Assembly: GCA_024224995.1 (NCBI GenBank)
Contig: JAAENB010000574.1
Span: 1-26,253, forward strand
Source of the DNA: a bacterium
GTDB taxonomy: Bacteria > Spirochaetota > UBA4802 > UBA5550
Reading direction: 5' to 3'
Length of the DNA stretch: 26,253 nucleotides
The translations under genes and the position numbers were made by a program. Shown here piece by piece: positions 7,282 through 15,795 of this stretch; position 1 is the first letter of the stretch; each line of letters opens with the position of its first letter. The notes beneath the pieces are model-generated. The model ran no database searches, was not told the DNA's origin, and saw nothing but the letters and a program-made list of their open reading frames with translations.

Positions 7282-8313
7282 ATGGGATTTTTTACACCAA
7301 ATGTAGACAAACTGGCAAAAGAAGAGGATGTGGCAGGGCTTTTAGAGCATATAGCGCACCGGAAATCGGAAGTACGCCTTCAAGTCCTTAAGGCTCTGGC
7401 CAAAATGATTGATAGGAAAGAAGTCCGGGACAAGCTAAGAGTTTTATTGTATGATCCCGATACCAGTGTGAGGACTACGGCAGTATCGGAATTTGCCAGG
7501 CTGGGAGAAGAAGGGATCTTTGAGAATCTGAAGCCTATAATTATTAAAGGATCGCGAGCCGATAAATTGGACGCCCTCAGGATTCTGGGTTACTACGGAA
7601 CAAAAGATGACGGACTATCCCATATTCTGGCCCAGGCTATAAATGACAAAAGCCAGATGGTCCAGGTTGAAGCCATAAAAACAATGGGAGCTTTAAAGGA
7701 TGCCTTTTATATCCGGGACCTGGTTGAAAAACTTGGAGACAAGGCCTACCAGGTGCGGCTTGAGTCTGCGCGGTCTCTGGGTAAAATCGGAGCTGAACCG
7801 GCTATTAATTCGCTTATAAGTGCGCTGGTAGACAATAATGGAGAGGTAAGAAAGATCGCGCGCCAGGCCCTTGAGTCTATAGGCACGGAAAAGGCACGAA
7901 GTGCTTTTGAAAACGCGCCTTTTATGCTCCTGGTAAAACGGATGAATGAAGGTTCCACCAGGAGACAGGAGACGGCACGCCATATCGGCAAACATAAGAT
8001 AAAGGAAGGACTTCCGTTATTGTTAAAGACATGCCATGATGAGTTTAAATCGGTCCGAATAGAGTCATTAAAAGCGATTGGTCAATTGCGGGATGTTGCG
8101 GCAGTATCCTCAGTAGTAAAACTGCTTGATGATCCCTATTTTGATACCAGGATAGAAGTGGTAAAGGCCCTTGAAAAGCTTAATGATCCTGGGGCTCTTT
8201 CTGCCCTGGAAAAAGCAATGGAAGATACCAATACAAATGTCAAGAACGAAGCAGTAAAATCGTATTACAGTTTAAAAGGCCGGCTTGAACAGCTGGGAGT
8301 AATAAAGGACTAA
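7282..8313 (+). CDS. HEAT-repeat protein
   Basis: A soluble, all-helical repeat protein of 343 aa built from about ten HEAT or PBS-lyase-type units of about 31 residues, each with a pattern like VR..A...L..L (for example SEVRLQVLKALAKM, YQVRLESARSLGKIG, KSVRIESLKAIGQL, FDTRIEVVKALEKL). Such solenoids act as protein-binding scaffolds, so no enzyme activity is predicted. The ATG at 7282 is chosen; a GTG at 7270 in the same frame adds four residues, and neither has a strong ribosome binding site. It has its own promoter. The gap of about 120 bases to adk contains a possible extended -10 box (TATGCTAAACT, near 8356-8365), so adk may be transcribed separately. Confidence 0.88.
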   Translation: MGFFTPNVDKLAKEEDVAGLLEHIAHRKSEVRLQVLKALAKMIDRKEVRDKLRVLLYDPDTSVRTTAVSEFARLGEEGIFENLKPIIIKGSRADKLDALRILGYYGTKDDGLSHILAQAINDKSQMVQVEAIKTMGALKDAFYIRDLVEKLGDKAYQVRLESARSLGKIGAEPAINSLISALVDNNGEVRKIARQALESIGTEKARSAFENAPFMLLVKRMNEGSTRRQETARHIGKHKIKEGLPLLLKTCHDEFKSVRIESLKAIGQLRDVAAVSSVVKLLDDPYFDTRIEVVKALEKLNDPGALSALEKAMEDTNTNVKNEAVKSYYSLKGRLEQLGVIKD

Positions 8314-8432
8314 GCGGACTTTTTAACCATCCGACTAAAATTTTCTTTACAATTTATGCTAAACTGTGAATTCTGAACATATTGGGACGCTGCGCAGGCA
8401 GAAGAATAATGAAATTATAGAGAGGTAGATGT

Positions 8433-9110
8433 ATGAACATTCTTTTTTTTGGACCTAATGGAAGCGGAAAAGGAACACAGGGAGCCGTTGTTCAGAAGAA
8501 GTATAATATTTCCCATATTGAATCGGGTGTTATCTTCAGGGAAAACATAAAAGGTGGAACTGATCTCGGGAAAAAGGCAAAGGAGTATATTGACAAGGGA
8601 GAGCTGGTACCTGATGATATAACAATACCAATGATACTTGACAGGCTCAAGCAGGACGATTGTAAAAACGGCTGGCTTCTGGACGGATTCCCGCGGAACC
8701 TGGAGCAGGGAAAAGCATTAAAATCGGCACTTGATGAGGCCGGAATGAATCTTGATTATGTAATTGAGATCCTTTTGGACAGAGAAATCGCTAAAAACAG
8801 GATCATGGGGCGAAGATTGTGTGCCGCGGATAATAATCATCCGAATAATATATTCATTGATGCAATAAAACCCGAAGAAAAAGACGGCGATGTAGTATGC
8901 CGTGTTTGCGGAGGAGCTCTTTCCGCCCGGTCCGACGACCAGGATGAAGCAGCGATCGGCAAACGTCATGATATTTACTATGATGACAAAACCGGAACCA
9001 TCGCATCGGTTAATTTTTTCAAAAGTGCCGGCGGATCAAAGATTATTGAACTCGACGGGAAACCGGGAGTAAAAGAAGTAAGCGAATACCTCATGGGAAA
9101 ACTCTCATAA
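8433..9110 (+). CDS. adk: Adenylate kinase
   Basis: Interconverts ATP + AMP and 2 ADP in the cytoplasm. The 225-aa protein has the P-loop GPNGSGKGT (7-15, with N and S in place of the common P and A), the AMP-binding region (SGVIFREN, DGFPRN at 84-89), RRLC at 127-130 and a long LID. The LID carries C130, H136, C156 and C159, which could hold a zinc ion as C-x5-H...C-x2-C rather than the usual four-Cys pattern. DDQDEAAIGKRHDIYYD follows. This subtype, with NNHPNN in the LID, is familiar from Desulfobacterota. GAGAGG lies before the ATG. A terminator hairpin follows. Confidence 0.95.
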   Translation: MNILFFGPNGSGKGTQGAVVQKKYNISHIESGVIFRENIKGGTDLGKKAKEYIDKGELVPDDITIPMILDRLKQDDCKNGWLLDGFPRNLEQGKALKSALDEAGMNLDYVIEILLDREIAKNRIMGRRLCAADNNHPNNIFIDAIKPEEKDGDVVCRVCGGALSARSDDQDEAAIGKRHDIYYDDKTGTIASVNFFKSAGGSKIIELDGKPGVKEVSEYLMGKLS

Positions 9111-9136
9111 AGCAATTTTAGAACAATTCGCAACCA

Positions 9137-9176
9137 CTCTTTCCCCTCCAACCCCGGGGAAAGAGCCGTTTTATTT
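9137..9176 (+). terminator. Probable rho-independent terminator after adk
   Basis: CTCTTTCCCC (9137-9146) and GGGGAAAGAG (9156-9165) form a perfect 10-bp stem, followed after three bases by TTTTATTT. The T tract is broken, so efficiency is uncertain. Confidence 0.65.
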
Positions 9177-9212
9177 CCCCACCAATAACTGATCACGCAG
9201 CTCGTGTTTTAA

Positions 9213-9343
9213 TATACTGAAAAACGCAATTCGGAATGTAGACTATGCCGGAGTGATGCCTCTGCGGGTTGTGAGGCTGTCTGAGCGAAGCGAGTTCCGA
9301 ACGTTCCGCAGAGGTATTGCTCCGGCATAGTCTACATTCCGGG
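9213..9343. repeat. Long palindromic repeat, copy 2
   Basis: Second copy of the element at 1847-1979. The outer arms are 20 bases (9232-9251 and 9322-9341) and perfectly complementary, and the inner stem CCTCTGCGG/CCGCAGAGG is perfect here. The core GTGAGGCTGTCTGAGCGAAG is identical to copy 1. It lies between the adk terminator and the next gene. Confidence 0.9.
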
Positions 9344-9389
9344 CTCATATACCTTGTATATAACCAATAACCCTCTTCTCTTATTAGAC

Positions 9390-9418
9390 TTGACATTCTA
9401 TATTATGTGAAGTAAGTT
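9390..9418 (+). promoter_or_regulatory. Possible sigma70-type promoter
   Basis: A perfect TTGACA (9390-9395) is followed after 17 bases by TAAGTT, a poor -10. It is about 60 bases before the small membrane protein gene and is the best candidate for starting the transcript that may continue into the sensor/AAA+/VWA genes. Confidence 0.4.
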
Positions 9419-9479
9419 GTCCATATACGTATAAAACTTCATAACTTTATTTTTACACAATAAAAAGGCAAAATAAACC

Positions 9480-9872
9480 ATGACTCAAAAATATAAGAAA
9501 GCTATACTGTTGATGTTTATTCCGGCCGCAATTAACCTGGCAATTTCAATTTATTTTTTTCAAACAAAAGGGTGGCCCCAGTTTCAGGGGTATCTTATAG
9601 GAACAGCGTTATGTGTGATATTTTCACTATCGTGGGTATTGCAGGCAAATAAGGGGCTCAAATCCAATTTTATGGTACTGTTAAAACTTACTTTTTTTGG
9701 GTTCCTGGTTAAACTTGCCATATTTTGCCTCTTCCTCTTTGGAGGATATCTTCTTCTGGGAATTGACCGGTTTTATTTTGCCGGAGCATTTTTGTTGGGA
9801 ACGGTCATGAGCCTGGTAATTGAAGTATGGTTTTTTCTGTCCCTGGTTAAGGTAGGAAAGGCAAAGCAATAA
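9480..9872 (+). CDS. Unknown small membrane protein (130 aa)
   Basis: Four hydrophobic segments are visible (about 8-27, 36-55, 64-90 and 97-122), with short charged termini and lysine-rich loops. The size and four-helix layout are similar to ATP synthase subunit I (AtpI-like) proteins, but no signature residues support this and no ATP synthase genes are nearby. It ends 52 bases before the sensor kinase-like gene with no terminator between them, so it may be in the same transcript. Confidence 0.72.
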   Translation: MTQKYKKAILLMFIPAAINLAISIYFFQTKGWPQFQGYLIGTALCVIFSLSWVLQANKGLKSNFMVLLKLTFFGFLVKLAIFCLFLFGGYLLLGIDRFYFAGAFLLGTVMSLVIEVWFFLSLVKVGKAKQ

Positions 9873-9924
9873 CTTATTTAGCACTTGCAGGTATTAAAAT
9901 AATAGAATAATGGGTTGAGGGGCT

Positions 9925-11556
9925 ATGGAAGCAAAAGAATTGCAGAATCTATCCAGGGAAGATCTTCTCCAGCTGGTGGGAAATCTTCAGCTGAAATATG
10001 AAATATCAACAGGAGATCTCCTGCCGCTTCAGCTCGATTTTGAAGCCCTTCTTGAAAGTACTTCAGATATAATATTTGTACTCAATAAAGATGAAAATCT
10101 TATTTACCGCAATTCCGCCTGGAAGACGTATTTTCCTTCCCTGGTGAAGAAGCCTGTTGGGGGTCATTATGCTGATTATATCCCGGTAAATGAAAAGGAA
10201 CGGGCCGATTATGTTTTTAGTTCCGTAATTAATGAAGGTAAGGTTTTTGAGAATGAATTGATCAAAACCCATGATGAAAAGGGCGAGGAAATCTACTTTT
10301 CAACAAGCTGGTCTCCCATACGCTCCCCAAATGGAGATATTCGGGGACTTGTGGCCACAATGAAGAATGTTACCGACAGGGTTCTCGCCCGGAAAGAGTT
10401 AAAGGAAAGTTCGAAAATCCTTGTAGACCTGGTAAAAGAGCAGGTAGGACAGGCAGGTGAGCTTCAGGAGTTAAGTGATGTTAACCGGGAGATCATTCAG
10501 AATGCTCCAATTGGGATAATTATGATGGACCCTTCCGGGGTTATTCTCGGAGAGAATCCCACTATGATGGACATAATGGGCCGGGGGCCTGAAGAATCAG
10601 TTGTGGGCGTTAACCTGTTAAAGCACCCCGGGTTCATTAAGAGCGGCTTTGTTGAGATGTTTAATGAGGGAGTTTCAGGAAAAAAGACAATACGCGCGAA
10701 TAACCGTCCTTACATCCCTATTGCCGGGAAGGGCGAGATTATTATCAATGTTACCATGACTCCCATTTTAAAAGACGATAAAGTGGCGCGGGTGATTCTT
10801 ATGGTTGAGGATTATACCGAACAGTCGATGATCGCGAAAAAGGCGAACTGGGTAGAGAAAACTGCTTCCATGGGAATGATTGCTTCAGGTGTTGCTATGG
10901 AGTTAGGTAATCCTATTAACAAAATGTATATGGACCTCAATTTTGTAGACAGTAATGTGGAAAAAGAGAGCCGGGCTGCTGAATATGTTGAGTCTCTTAA
11001 GAACCAGCTTCACCGGATAAAGAATATATCGGAACAGCTGCAGGCGCTTGCCGATACCCAGAGTGTGGAAAAAGAGGTATGTGAGATAAACAAAGTATTG
11101 TTGAATCATCCTCTTGATGTTCTCATCGGCAGACTCAGGAGTGATGGAGTCGAGGTTGATATTAATATCCCCGAAGAGGGGGGGAAGGTAAAAGCAACCA
11201 GGAAACAGTTAAAACAGATACTTTTTGATATTATAGAAAATGCAGCTGAAGCAATGCCCGATCAGGGGAAATTGACCATAGACGCGACTCCTGTTGAAAC
11301 GGTTGAGGGGGCTTTTGTGTTAATAACTATTACCGACACCGGTATAGGAATGCCGAAAGAGAGCTTAAAGCGGGTTTTTGAGCCCTTTTATACTACCAAG
11401 GGGGATGAGTCAACAGGACTTGGCTTGATGATCGCTGCAACAGTTATAGAGAATGTTGGAGGGACTATCGGCATCCGGAGTGAACCGGGCAAGGGAACTT
11501 CCATAAAACTGGCAATACCAAGGGCTGCCTATAAGGAAAATACAGATGCAGAATGA
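9925..11556 (+). CDS. PAS-domain histidine kinase homologue lacking the phospho-acceptor His
   Basis: A cytoplasmic sensor with no membrane segment in its 543 aa. Domains: an N-terminal helix (1-35), a first PAS (about 42-155, LLESTSDIIFVLNKDENLIYRN...), a linker coiled coil, a second PAS (about 188-298, IIQNAPIGIIMMDPSGVIL...), a dimerisation/H-box region (about 308-375) and an HATPase domain (about 415-535). The H-box reads SMGMIASGVAMELGNPIN, where family members have GVAHEINNP: the histidine is replaced by M325. The ATP-binding boxes look intact (IENAAEA, DTGIGMP, FEPFYTTK, GLGL). It therefore probably binds ATP but cannot autophosphorylate in the normal way. A GAGGGG precedes the ATG. 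It overlaps the next gene by 11 bases, tying it to the AAA+/VWA pair. Confidence 0.9.
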   Translation: MEAKELQNLSREDLLQLVGNLQLKYEISTGDLLPLQLDFEALLESTSDIIFVLNKDENLIYRNSAWKTYFPSLVKKPVGGHYADYIPVNEKERADYVFSSVINEGKVFENELIKTHDEKGEEIYFSTSWSPIRSPNGDIRGLVATMKNVTDRVLARKELKESSKILVDLVKEQVGQAGELQELSDVNREIIQNAPIGIIMMDPSGVILGENPTMMDIMGRGPEESVVGVNLLKHPGFIKSGFVEMFNEGVSGKKTIRANNRPYIPIAGKGEIIINVTMTPILKDDKVARVILMVEDYTEQSMIAKKANWVEKTASMGMIASGVAMELGNPINKMYMDLNFVDSNVEKESRAAEYVESLKNQLHRIKNISEQLQALADTQSVEKEVCEINKVLLNHPLDVLIGRLRSDGVEVDINIPEEGGKVKATRKQLKQILFDIIENAAEAMPDQGKLTIDATPVETVEGAFVLITITDTGIGMPKESLKRVFEPFYTTKGDESTGLGLMIAATVIENVGGTIGIRSEPGKGTSIKLAIPRAAYKENTDAE

Positions 11557-13027
11557 TAAATTAACAACCATTGACTCACTATTTAATGATGCCGGTTACC
11601 TTGTGGTAACCCAGGATTATCACAATATTTCCGATGCGAATAAGGGAGATGCGAGTGCTGAAAAGGAGCTTATTGAGCATCTCACGTATATCCTGAATAA
11701 AGACGGGCATATCGTAGCGGATCATTCCGAGAAAGTGCCGGACAAACAGGCGGGACTACCGGTTACCTCTGAGTACGATATAGAAAGTATCGTAAAGACC
11801 TTGAAATGGCACATGAACAGGATATCGGAGAATGTTATCGGGCGAAATGATATAATTGAGCAGTCCATATTTGCCATTTTAACCGGGGAGCACATGCTGT
11901 TGCTCAGCCGGACCGGTATGGCAAAGTCCTATCTTGCCAATTATATTTTTAATTCATTTAATGGGGCCAGGGTCTTTTCATCCCAGGCCAGTAAGGATCA
12001 AACACCGGACAATTATTTTGGACCCTATAATATAGAAGAATTTAAAAAAGGAAAGATCCGGCATAATATCAAAGGATCAATTATTGAAGCCAACCTGGTA
12101 TTCCTGGATGAGTTCTTTGATGCCAGTGATGTTGTTCTCCGGTCACTTCTTTCAGTTCTCAATGAAAGAAAGTTTGTGAATGGTTCCGAACAGATAGATG
12201 TGGCAGTTCACTCAGCCATAGCAACAGCGAATTATATGAGGATGAACGAGGTTACGGAAGCCGTTCTCGACCGTTTTACGTATAAGTCCATTATACCGGA
12301 AGATCATAATGTGTATACCCAGCTTTTGATTGACCATACCTATGCTTTTAGCGGCGGCAAAGCGTCTTCCCCGGATATGCGAATCCCGTTTGATCATATA
12401 CTGTATTTGCATACTATTATTAAAAATAAAGACAAAGAAATACGGATTGAAATTCCTGATTTTATTTATTTTATGAAAAATGTAATAGTAAATAAATTTA
12501 TGAATGATATGCGCAAGAGCGATTCCAATTTTTTCATCAGTCCCCGGAAACAGGCAAAGCTGGTCGATTTTTTAAAGGCATACGCTCTAATTAATAACCG
12601 GAAAGAGGTTATCCTTGACGACCTTAAAGAAATGTACCTGGGAATTTGTACCCTTAACAGTTATATCTCGGTAAAGGCCAAGGATAAATCGGAAAAAGAT
12701 GTTTTTCTTGATGCGTACCAGCAGTGCATGGTACACTTTACGTCAACCGGGGCCATAGAGCAGATTGAATTTTTGCTGAATATCCGGAGGATCTTTCAGG
12801 AACTTCGCGAAGATCCTGACAAAAAAGAGCAGATTCTTGCGAAAAAAGGTATTATGGAAGGGTTTATGAATATCTTAAAAAAGATATTCCCCTCAAGAAA
12901 TAAAGCCGAAGATGATGCTATTACAATAGAATCCCTTAGAAAGAATCTTAATGAACTGAGCCCCGCTGTTGAGGAAGTTCGGGAATTAAAAGAGGGCATT
13001 TTAAAGGATTATCATGATATATATTGA
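11546..13027 (+). CDS. RavA/MoxR-type AAA+ ATPase
   Basis: A cytoplasmic AAA+ ATPase of the MoxR superfamily; these work with VWA proteins as chaperone or remodelling pairs. The 493-aa protein has an N-terminal extension of about 90 residues with no recognisable domain, then the AAA+ core: Walker A SRTGMAKS (121-128), Walker B LVFLDE (184-189), sensor-1 region IATAN (N229) and LDRF (R243). The order FGPYNIEEFKKGK...NLVFLDEFFDAS...LLSVLNERKF..G closely resembles E. coli RavA. The first Walker A glycine is serine (S121). The C-terminal part (350-493) is helical. AAGGA lies 8 bases before the ATG. It overlaps the upstream pseudo-kinase and ends within bases of the VWA gene start. Confidence 0.92.
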   Translation: MQNDKLTTIDSLFNDAGYLVVTQDYHNISDANKGDASAEKELIEHLTYILNKDGHIVADHSEKVPDKQAGLPVTSEYDIESIVKTLKWHMNRISENVIGRNDIIEQSIFAILTGEHMLLLSRTGMAKSYLANYIFNSFNGARVFSSQASKDQTPDNYFGPYNIEEFKKGKIRHNIKGSIIEANLVFLDEFFDASDVVLRSLLSVLNERKFVNGSEQIDVAVHSAIATANYMRMNEVTEAVLDRFTYKSIIPEDHNVYTQLLIDHTYAFSGGKASSPDMRIPFDHILYLHTIIKNKDKEIRIEIPDFIYFMKNVIVNKFMNDMRKSDSNFFISPRKQAKLVDFLKAYALINNRKEVILDDLKEMYLGICTLNSYISVKAKDKSEKDVFLDAYQQCMVHFTSTGAIEQIEFLLNIRRIFQELREDPDKKEQILAKKGIMEGFMNILKKIFPSRNKAEDDAITIESLRKNLNELSPAVEEVRELKEGILKDYHDIY

Positions 13028-13035
13028 TAACTAGC

Positions 13036-14721
13036 ATGCAAAGCTCTATACAAAAAGAAAATAACACTGAAATAGATTTTTTTGATTACTGGGATTCCCT
13101 TGGATTCTTTGAAAGTCTTCGATTAGTGCTCCCCACAAAATTTTTTATACTGTTTGAAATAGCCAGGACTATTTTTACCGATGAAGAGACTTCTGAGGCA
13201 TTAAGCGCCATTGATGAAATAACAACGGATGAGAAGATCTATGAACCGGATCGTGATGAGAGCATCCAGGTAAACCGGGTAGACAAAATAGCTCCCGTTT
13301 CCGATAAAATGGAGATCGACACCTACCGGACAATCAATGAATTAAAAAAAGCTCTTCCCCGGGAACTGGCACAAGACGATGATATCTTTAACGTAAAGCT
13401 GTATACCAAAACGCTCATTGTGCAAAAACATTATGAGTCAGAGGCAGACCGGTTTAAACCGGTCTCTACATCCAGGGACGCGAAGGGAAGAGAGGCCAAC
13501 AAGTTTGAGCAGAAGTTCTACATTTTGATGGATAAATCAAATTCAATGGAACTAAAAATGCGGTCTTTTTATGCCAAGTGTATTGTGGCGGAATTTCTTC
13601 GAAGAAAATTGAAAAGTAAGGCAAAGTTGTACTATCGTCCCTTTAATTCCAACCCCGGTGATTTGTTTAAAATTGAAAAGCCCGAGGATTTTCCCCTTCT
13701 CATAGAACGGGTTCTTTTAACAACAACCGAAGGCCGTACCGATATCCAGGCTGCTGTTTACCAGGCCATTAAAGACATTCAATACGAGAAAGAGATGTTG
13801 AATTCGGAGATCCTGGTTGTTACCGATGGGATCAGTAAGATCCAGAAGGGGCAAATGAAAGAACGGCTGGGCGATATCAAACTGCATGTTTTAAAGATCG
13901 GGAATGAAATGGCAGAGGTTGATTTTTATGATATGCAAAACGTTCTGTCGAACAATAATAACACCTTTGATTCGTCTTCCGTTAATATCCGCAGGGTAAA
14001 AGAAGAGATCGAGCAGAGTAAAGAGAACGCGGAAGAAACCAAGCTCAACATATCCGAAAGAAGAGCATACCAGCTGATCCTTGATCAATCCGAAGGGATG
14101 TTTAACGATCTCCGGGAAATTTCAACCAAATATATTGAAATTAAAGACTTTGAGGGAGAGGGGCTTTTTGAAATTACCGATGAAAGTCTTGAGAATATCA
14201 AAAGTGCTATAGACCAATTTGAGAAAATAGAAGCTCATATTGATATTAAAGAAAAAGAGAGACGGTACAAGCAGGTCTATTTTTTAAACCAGTACCTCCA
14301 GGTTCTAATGGAAAACGGGCACGCGAATAATTCCGAAATTAAACAGTGCATGGACAGAATCGCCGCTATAAAACAGAAAATGCTTAAAGATCCTGAGCTG
14401 CTTTTTACGGTTATGGAAACCAAGGAATTTGATGAAGACAAAAAGGCAATGAAGCTGGCAAAGAAAGAGGCCAGGAAGTTGATGAAAGAGATGGAGATGA
14501 AGAATAAGGAGCTCTCCCTTAACGATATGAAAAGAGCCCGGATATTATTCACCATGGATGTTGGAGAAGGAAGTATGGGGAAATTCATCTTGCTTCTTCT
14601 TGTTATGCTGATGAAATTTATAAAAAAAGTCCTTCTTTTCCCTTTTCGCCCCTTTATGAAGAAGAAAGAGGATGAAGCGGTAAAGATGGAAGGGGATATT
14701 TCGCTCAATAAAGATGAGTGA
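13036..14721 (+). CDS. VWA-domain protein, ViaA-like partner of the AAA+ ATPase
   Basis: Predicted metal-dependent adhesion-type VWA protein working with the preceding ATPase. From the ATG at 13036 it is 561 aa; a TTG at 13024 overlapping the previous stop would add four residues. The VWA domain (about 160-300) has an intact MIDAS: DKSNS (D166, S168, S170), T235 in GRTD and D264 in VVTDG. Residues 300-510 are strongly charged and helical, probably coiled coil. Unusually, a hydrophobic stretch (about 515-540, KFILLLLVMLMKF..VLLFPF) lies near the C-terminus, followed by a lysine/glutamate tail. That could anchor it to the inner membrane. It ends 13 bases from the convergent SDR gene. Confidence 0.9.
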   Translation: MQSSIQKENNTEIDFFDYWDSLGFFESLRLVLPTKFFILFEIARTIFTDEETSEALSAIDEITTDEKIYEPDRDESIQVNRVDKIAPVSDKMEIDTYRTINELKKALPRELAQDDDIFNVKLYTKTLIVQKHYESEADRFKPVSTSRDAKGREANKFEQKFYILMDKSNSMELKMRSFYAKCIVAEFLRRKLKSKAKLYYRPFNSNPGDLFKIEKPEDFPLLIERVLLTTTEGRTDIQAAVYQAIKDIQYEKEMLNSEILVVTDGISKIQKGQMKERLGDIKLHVLKIGNEMAEVDFYDMQNVLSNNNNTFDSSSVNIRRVKEEIEQSKENAEETKLNISERRAYQLILDQSEGMFNDLREISTKYIEIKDFEGEGLFEITDESLENIKSAIDQFEKIEAHIDIKEKERRYKQVYFLNQYLQVLMENGHANNSEIKQCMDRIAAIKQKMLKDPELLFTVMETKEFDEDKKAMKLAKKEARKLMKEMEMKNKELSLNDMKRARILFTMDVGEGSMGKFILLLLVMLMKFIKKVLLFPFRPFMKKKEDEAVKMEGDISLNKDE

Positions 14722-14734
14722 AGCCCCCTGTTTT

Positions 14735-15703
14735 TTAGATCTTTTCCTGTTTATACCATTCAATTGTTTCCAATAATATATTGATATTGTCTTTTTTCGG
14801 GTCCCAGCCCAGGTCTTTTTTTGCCCGCTGGCAATCGAGAAGAATATTGTTGAGGAGATAGACCAGGTGTTCTTTGCTGAGATAGCTTAGTTTTAAGGGT
14901 TTGAACAGGAGCGACAGCAGCCTGGCCTTAAGCGGTGAAATATGTTTTACCGTACAACCAAGTTTGGCTTTTTCCTTGACCTTTACTATCTGCTCCATTT
15001 GTGTTGGAACATTGTTTGAGCCCAGGTTATAGACTTTACTTCTTGATATGTCGGAATCATAAGCCGCTAAAAAGGCATTTAATGCATCTTCGGGATGAAG
15101 AAGCTGGTATTTGGTATCGCCATCACCGGACATATATAATACCGAAGCATCACCCATGGCAAGGACCATATAGAGTGTTATGAGAATAATGGGATCATCG
15201 ATATTGGGTCCCGCAATGGGGGAGGGCCTGAAAATGGTGATAGCCATTTTTCCTTTTTTCTCATATTCCCAGCAAAAATTTTCACCTTTTAATTTATCTT
15301 TTCCGTAGGAGTTTCCCGGTTTTTTCCTGTCATCCTGGCGAATAAGAGCTCCTTTTGGTTTTCCATAGACCTCATATGTTGAGAGAAAAAAGAACTTTTT
15401 AACGTTATTTCGTTCGGCAGCGAGAAGAAGGTTCTGAGTTCCCCTTACATTGATCTTTTTCATGCTTTTTCTTCCCTGGTAACCCGGCCGCCTGATATCC
15501 ATAAAATGAAAGATCGTATCAATTCCGGTACAGAGTTTTTTGAGCTTGGCATCGCCCAGGAGGTCTCCCTGAATAAATTCAACATCTTCCGGCAGGTCTT
15601 TTGGTTTGTAAAGATCATAACAACGAACTATTTCGCCTCTTTCCAGGAGTTTGTCCAGTAATTGTCTACCCAGGTAAGAGCTGCAGCCGGTAAGTAAGAT
15701 CAT
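14735..15703 (-). CDS. NAD-dependent epimerase/dehydratase-type extended SDR
   Basis: An oxidoreductase or isomerase of the extended short-chain dehydrogenase group, 322 aa. The N-terminal nucleotide-binding motif is LLTGCSSYLGRQL (a TGxxxxLG variant), D52 lies in IQGDLL, and the active-site pair is Y-G-K-D-K (YxxxK in NSYGKDK) with a serine in FLSTYEVYG. RPSPIAGP and the substrate-binding C-terminal region (about 170-320) follow. The overall order resembles UDP-sugar epimerases or 3-beta-hydroxysteroid dehydrogenase-like proteins; the substrate is not predictable. GGAGG lies before the ATG. It is a single gene with its own promoter, convergent with the VWA gene. Confidence 0.9.
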   Translation of the reverse strand: MILLTGCSSYLGRQLLDKLLERGEIVRCYDLYKPKDLPEDVEFIQGDLLGDAKLKKLCTGIDTIFHFMDIRRPGYQGRKSMKKINVRGTQNLLLAAERNNVKKFFFLSTYEVYGKPKGALIRQDDRKKPGNSYGKDKLKGENFCWEYEKKGKMAITIFRPSPIAGPNIDDPIILITLYMVLAMGDASVLYMSGDGDTKYQLLHPEDALNAFLAAYDSDISRSKVYNLGSNNVPTQMEQIVKVKEKAKLGCTVKHISPLKARLLSLLFKPLKLSYLSKEHLVYLLNNILLDCQRAKKDLGWDPKKDNINILLETIEWYKQEKI

Positions 15704-15764
15704 TCTTGTCCTCCAATCGTCATCTTGTGGTCAGTGTCAGGTTCTGTATGTAAAATATTTAACT

Positions 15765-15795
15765 ATTATAAACTGATGGTCTGGGCAATTGTCAA
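15765..15795 (-). promoter_or_regulatory. Sigma70-type promoter for the SDR gene
   Basis: On the minus strand a perfect TTGACA (15795-15790) is followed by TATAAT (15770-15765) at 19 bases; TTTATA at 17 bases is an alternative -10. It lies about 60 bases upstream of the SDR start. Confidence 0.7.
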
